A DNA stretch of 7,252 nucleotides from Candidatus Omnitrophota bacterium (GTDB lineage Bacteria; Verrucomicrobiota; Verrucomicrobiia; Limisphaerales; UBA1319). The DNA lies in NCBI GenBank assembly GCA_023473405.1, contig JAMCZD010000223.1:1-7252 (forward strand), in the 5' to 3' direction. Within the stretch, counting starts at the first letter, position 1, and each line of letters begins with the position of its first letter. Both the position numbers and the translations under genes were made by a program. The notes under the pieces are model-generated. The model made no database searches, was not told the origin of the DNA, and saw only the letters and a list, made by a program, of their open reading frames with translations. Positions 6,476-7,252 of this stretch are shown here, one piece after another.

Positions 6476-6580
6476 ATTGAGAATTGATTGCCTTGCGGGC
6501 ACGCCGTTTCAGGGTGTGGTCATGGCTGCAGAGACTCTTTTCAATGACCAATGACTAATTTTCGATGCCCAATTCTCAAT
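6476..6580. repeat. 11-bp inverted repeat flanking an 83-nt segment
   Basis: ATTGAGAATTG (6476-6486) and its exact reverse complement CAATTCTCAAT (6570-6580) bracket 83 nt. The segment is non-coding. It could be a small non-autonomous element or an intergenic repeat unit of the genome; no target-site duplication was established. Chance occurrence is unlikely but not excluded. Confidence 0.4.
6542..6555. repeat. 7-bp tandem repeat CAATGAC x2
   Basis: Two adjacent identical CAATGAC units lie just inside the right arm of the 11-bp inverted repeat and are followed by TAATT. Related CAATG words recur nearby at 6578. The unit looks like part of a degenerate intergenic repeat rather than a regulatory site. 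Confidence 0.4.
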
Positions 6581-6631
6581 GGACCGAAAACAGCCCATGT
6601 CTCCGCCCAGCCTCTTTCGTCCCAAGCGAAC

Positions 6632-7252
6632 TCAAGTGGCGCCAATCGTTTTCAGGCAGCGTCCGCAAATGGTTGGATGCCCAGTGTTCCGGCCCACATC
6701 AGTCTCCCAGTGCCAGCAGCGGGCACATTTGACTCCATCGGCCGGCACAACTTCGATTCGGAGGTCCGTAAGGTCGGACTCGGCCAATCGAAGCTGGGAT
6801 ACGTTCAACAGTTCGCGCAGGTTCTCCTCGTGGCTCACCATTGGCCCGATGTAACCCGCCGGACCGCTCGCGGTCAACCTGGCTTCGAGCGCCTTGCCGA
6901 TGGTCTTTGACTGGCGCGCCTTTTCCAGCTCCGGCAGGGCGCGCTCGCGAAGTTCCATGAGCTTCTGCCACGCTACCTGTTCTTCGGCGGGCCTGGTAAA
7001 GCCCAAGGGCTGCCAATCGGTTAGATGAACAGACTCTCCCGCCTTGACTCCCGGTATGAATTCCCATGCTTCGTCCGTCGTGAAAGCCAGGATTGGCGCG
7101 AGGGTCTGGCACAAGCCGGTTACCAGGCGATAGAGCGCGCTTTGGGTGGCTCGGCGGCGGGGGGAATCAGGCGCATCGGTGTACAGCCGGTCTTTCACCA
7201 CATCATGGTAAATCGCGGAAAGCTCGACTGCGACGAATTGGCTGACTTTTCG
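6632..7252 (-). CDS. ileS: Isoleucyl-tRNA synthetase, C-terminal part
   Basis: The frame runs open into the right edge and gives the last 206 residues of a class I isoleucyl-tRNA synthetase, which charges tRNA-Ile in the cytoplasm. The segment begins FVAVELSAIYHDVVKDRLY, the anticodon-binding helical domain signature, followed by LAPILAFTTDEAWEFIP, also characteristic. The last part carries the IleRS zinc-binding motif: CARC (C176, C179 of this fragment) and CGRC (C196, C199), in the pattern C-x2-C-x16-C-x2-C, then a short tail KTIGAT. This C-terminal zinc finger is typical of bacterial-type IleRS and is complete here. The gene ends normally. In many bacteria lspA follows ileS; it does not do so here. 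The catalytic HIGH and KMSKS regions lie outside the window. Confidence 0.95.
   Translation of the reverse strand, partial: RKVSQFVAVELSAIYHDVVKDRLYTDAPDSPRRRATQSALYRLVTGLCQTLAPILAFTTDEAWEFIPGVKAGESVHLTDWQPLGFTRPAEEQVAWQKLMELRERALPELEKARQSKTIGKALEARLTASGPAGYIGPMVSHEENLRELLNVSQLRLAESDLTDLRIEVVPADGVKCARCWHWETDVGRNTGHPTICGRCLKTIGAT

Larger units (their letters stand above)
6338..6631. other. Non-coding region between ileS and transglycosylase-like gene
   Basis: These 294 bases contain no gene I can support and are visibly richer in A and T than the flanking coding DNA. They hold an 11-bp inverted repeat, a 7-bp tandem repeat and a GACCAG/CTGGTC hairpin (6453-6471, 7-nt loop) without a T-run. 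No clear ileS terminator and no clear promoter for the downstream gene were found. Confidence 0.5.

Overview
The window is ordinary chromosomal DNA from a fairly GC-rich bacterium. The only universal housekeeping gene is a partial isoleucyl-tRNA synthetase (ileS) at the right edge. The short secreted transglycosylase-like protein and the orphan radical SAM enzyme remind me of Verrucomicrobiota or related PVC-group genomes, but that is an impression from family resemblance, not a demonstrated assignment. No tRNA, rRNA, CRISPR array, transposase or phage gene was seen.

Layout from left to right. Positions 2-904 hold the middle of a SNF2-family helicase gene on the + strand. Its start lies off the window, and its recognisable sequence stops abruptly after the first strand of the second RecA-like domain. 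Positions 896-1045 hold the first 50 codons of a SWIM zinc-finger protein gene on the - strand, and its recognisable sequence stops at the same point. The two broken genes meet at a 9-bp stretch (896-904) that fits both reading frames. Positions 1050-4334 (-) encode a complete 1094-residue SNF2 helicase whose stop codon lies 4 nt before the SWIM start, so these two form an operon. Positions 4335-4570 are non-coding and contain a perfect 18-bp palindrome just upstream of the helicase start. Positions 4571-5752 (-) encode a radical SAM enzyme with extra C-terminal cysteines. Positions 5900-6337 (-) encode a small lytic-transglycosylase-like protein. Positions 6338-6631 are non-coding, with an 11-bp inverted repeat and a 7-bp tandem repeat. 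Positions 6632-7252 (-) are the 3' end of ileS.

From 1045 rightwards every gene is on the - strand; only the left helicase fragment points the other way. The SNF2 helicase and SWIM protein make a familiar bacterial pair: a motor ATPase plus a separate zinc-binding partner, presumed to act on DNA or nucleoprotein. The radical SAM, transglycosylase-like and ileS genes show no evident functional link to them or to each other.

I did not find a convincing new biological system. The items most worth checking are the head-on junction near 900 (genuine rearrangement or assembly chimera), the palindrome at 4346-4363 as a candidate operator, and the orphan radical SAM enzyme with a variant auxiliary-cluster cysteine pattern.
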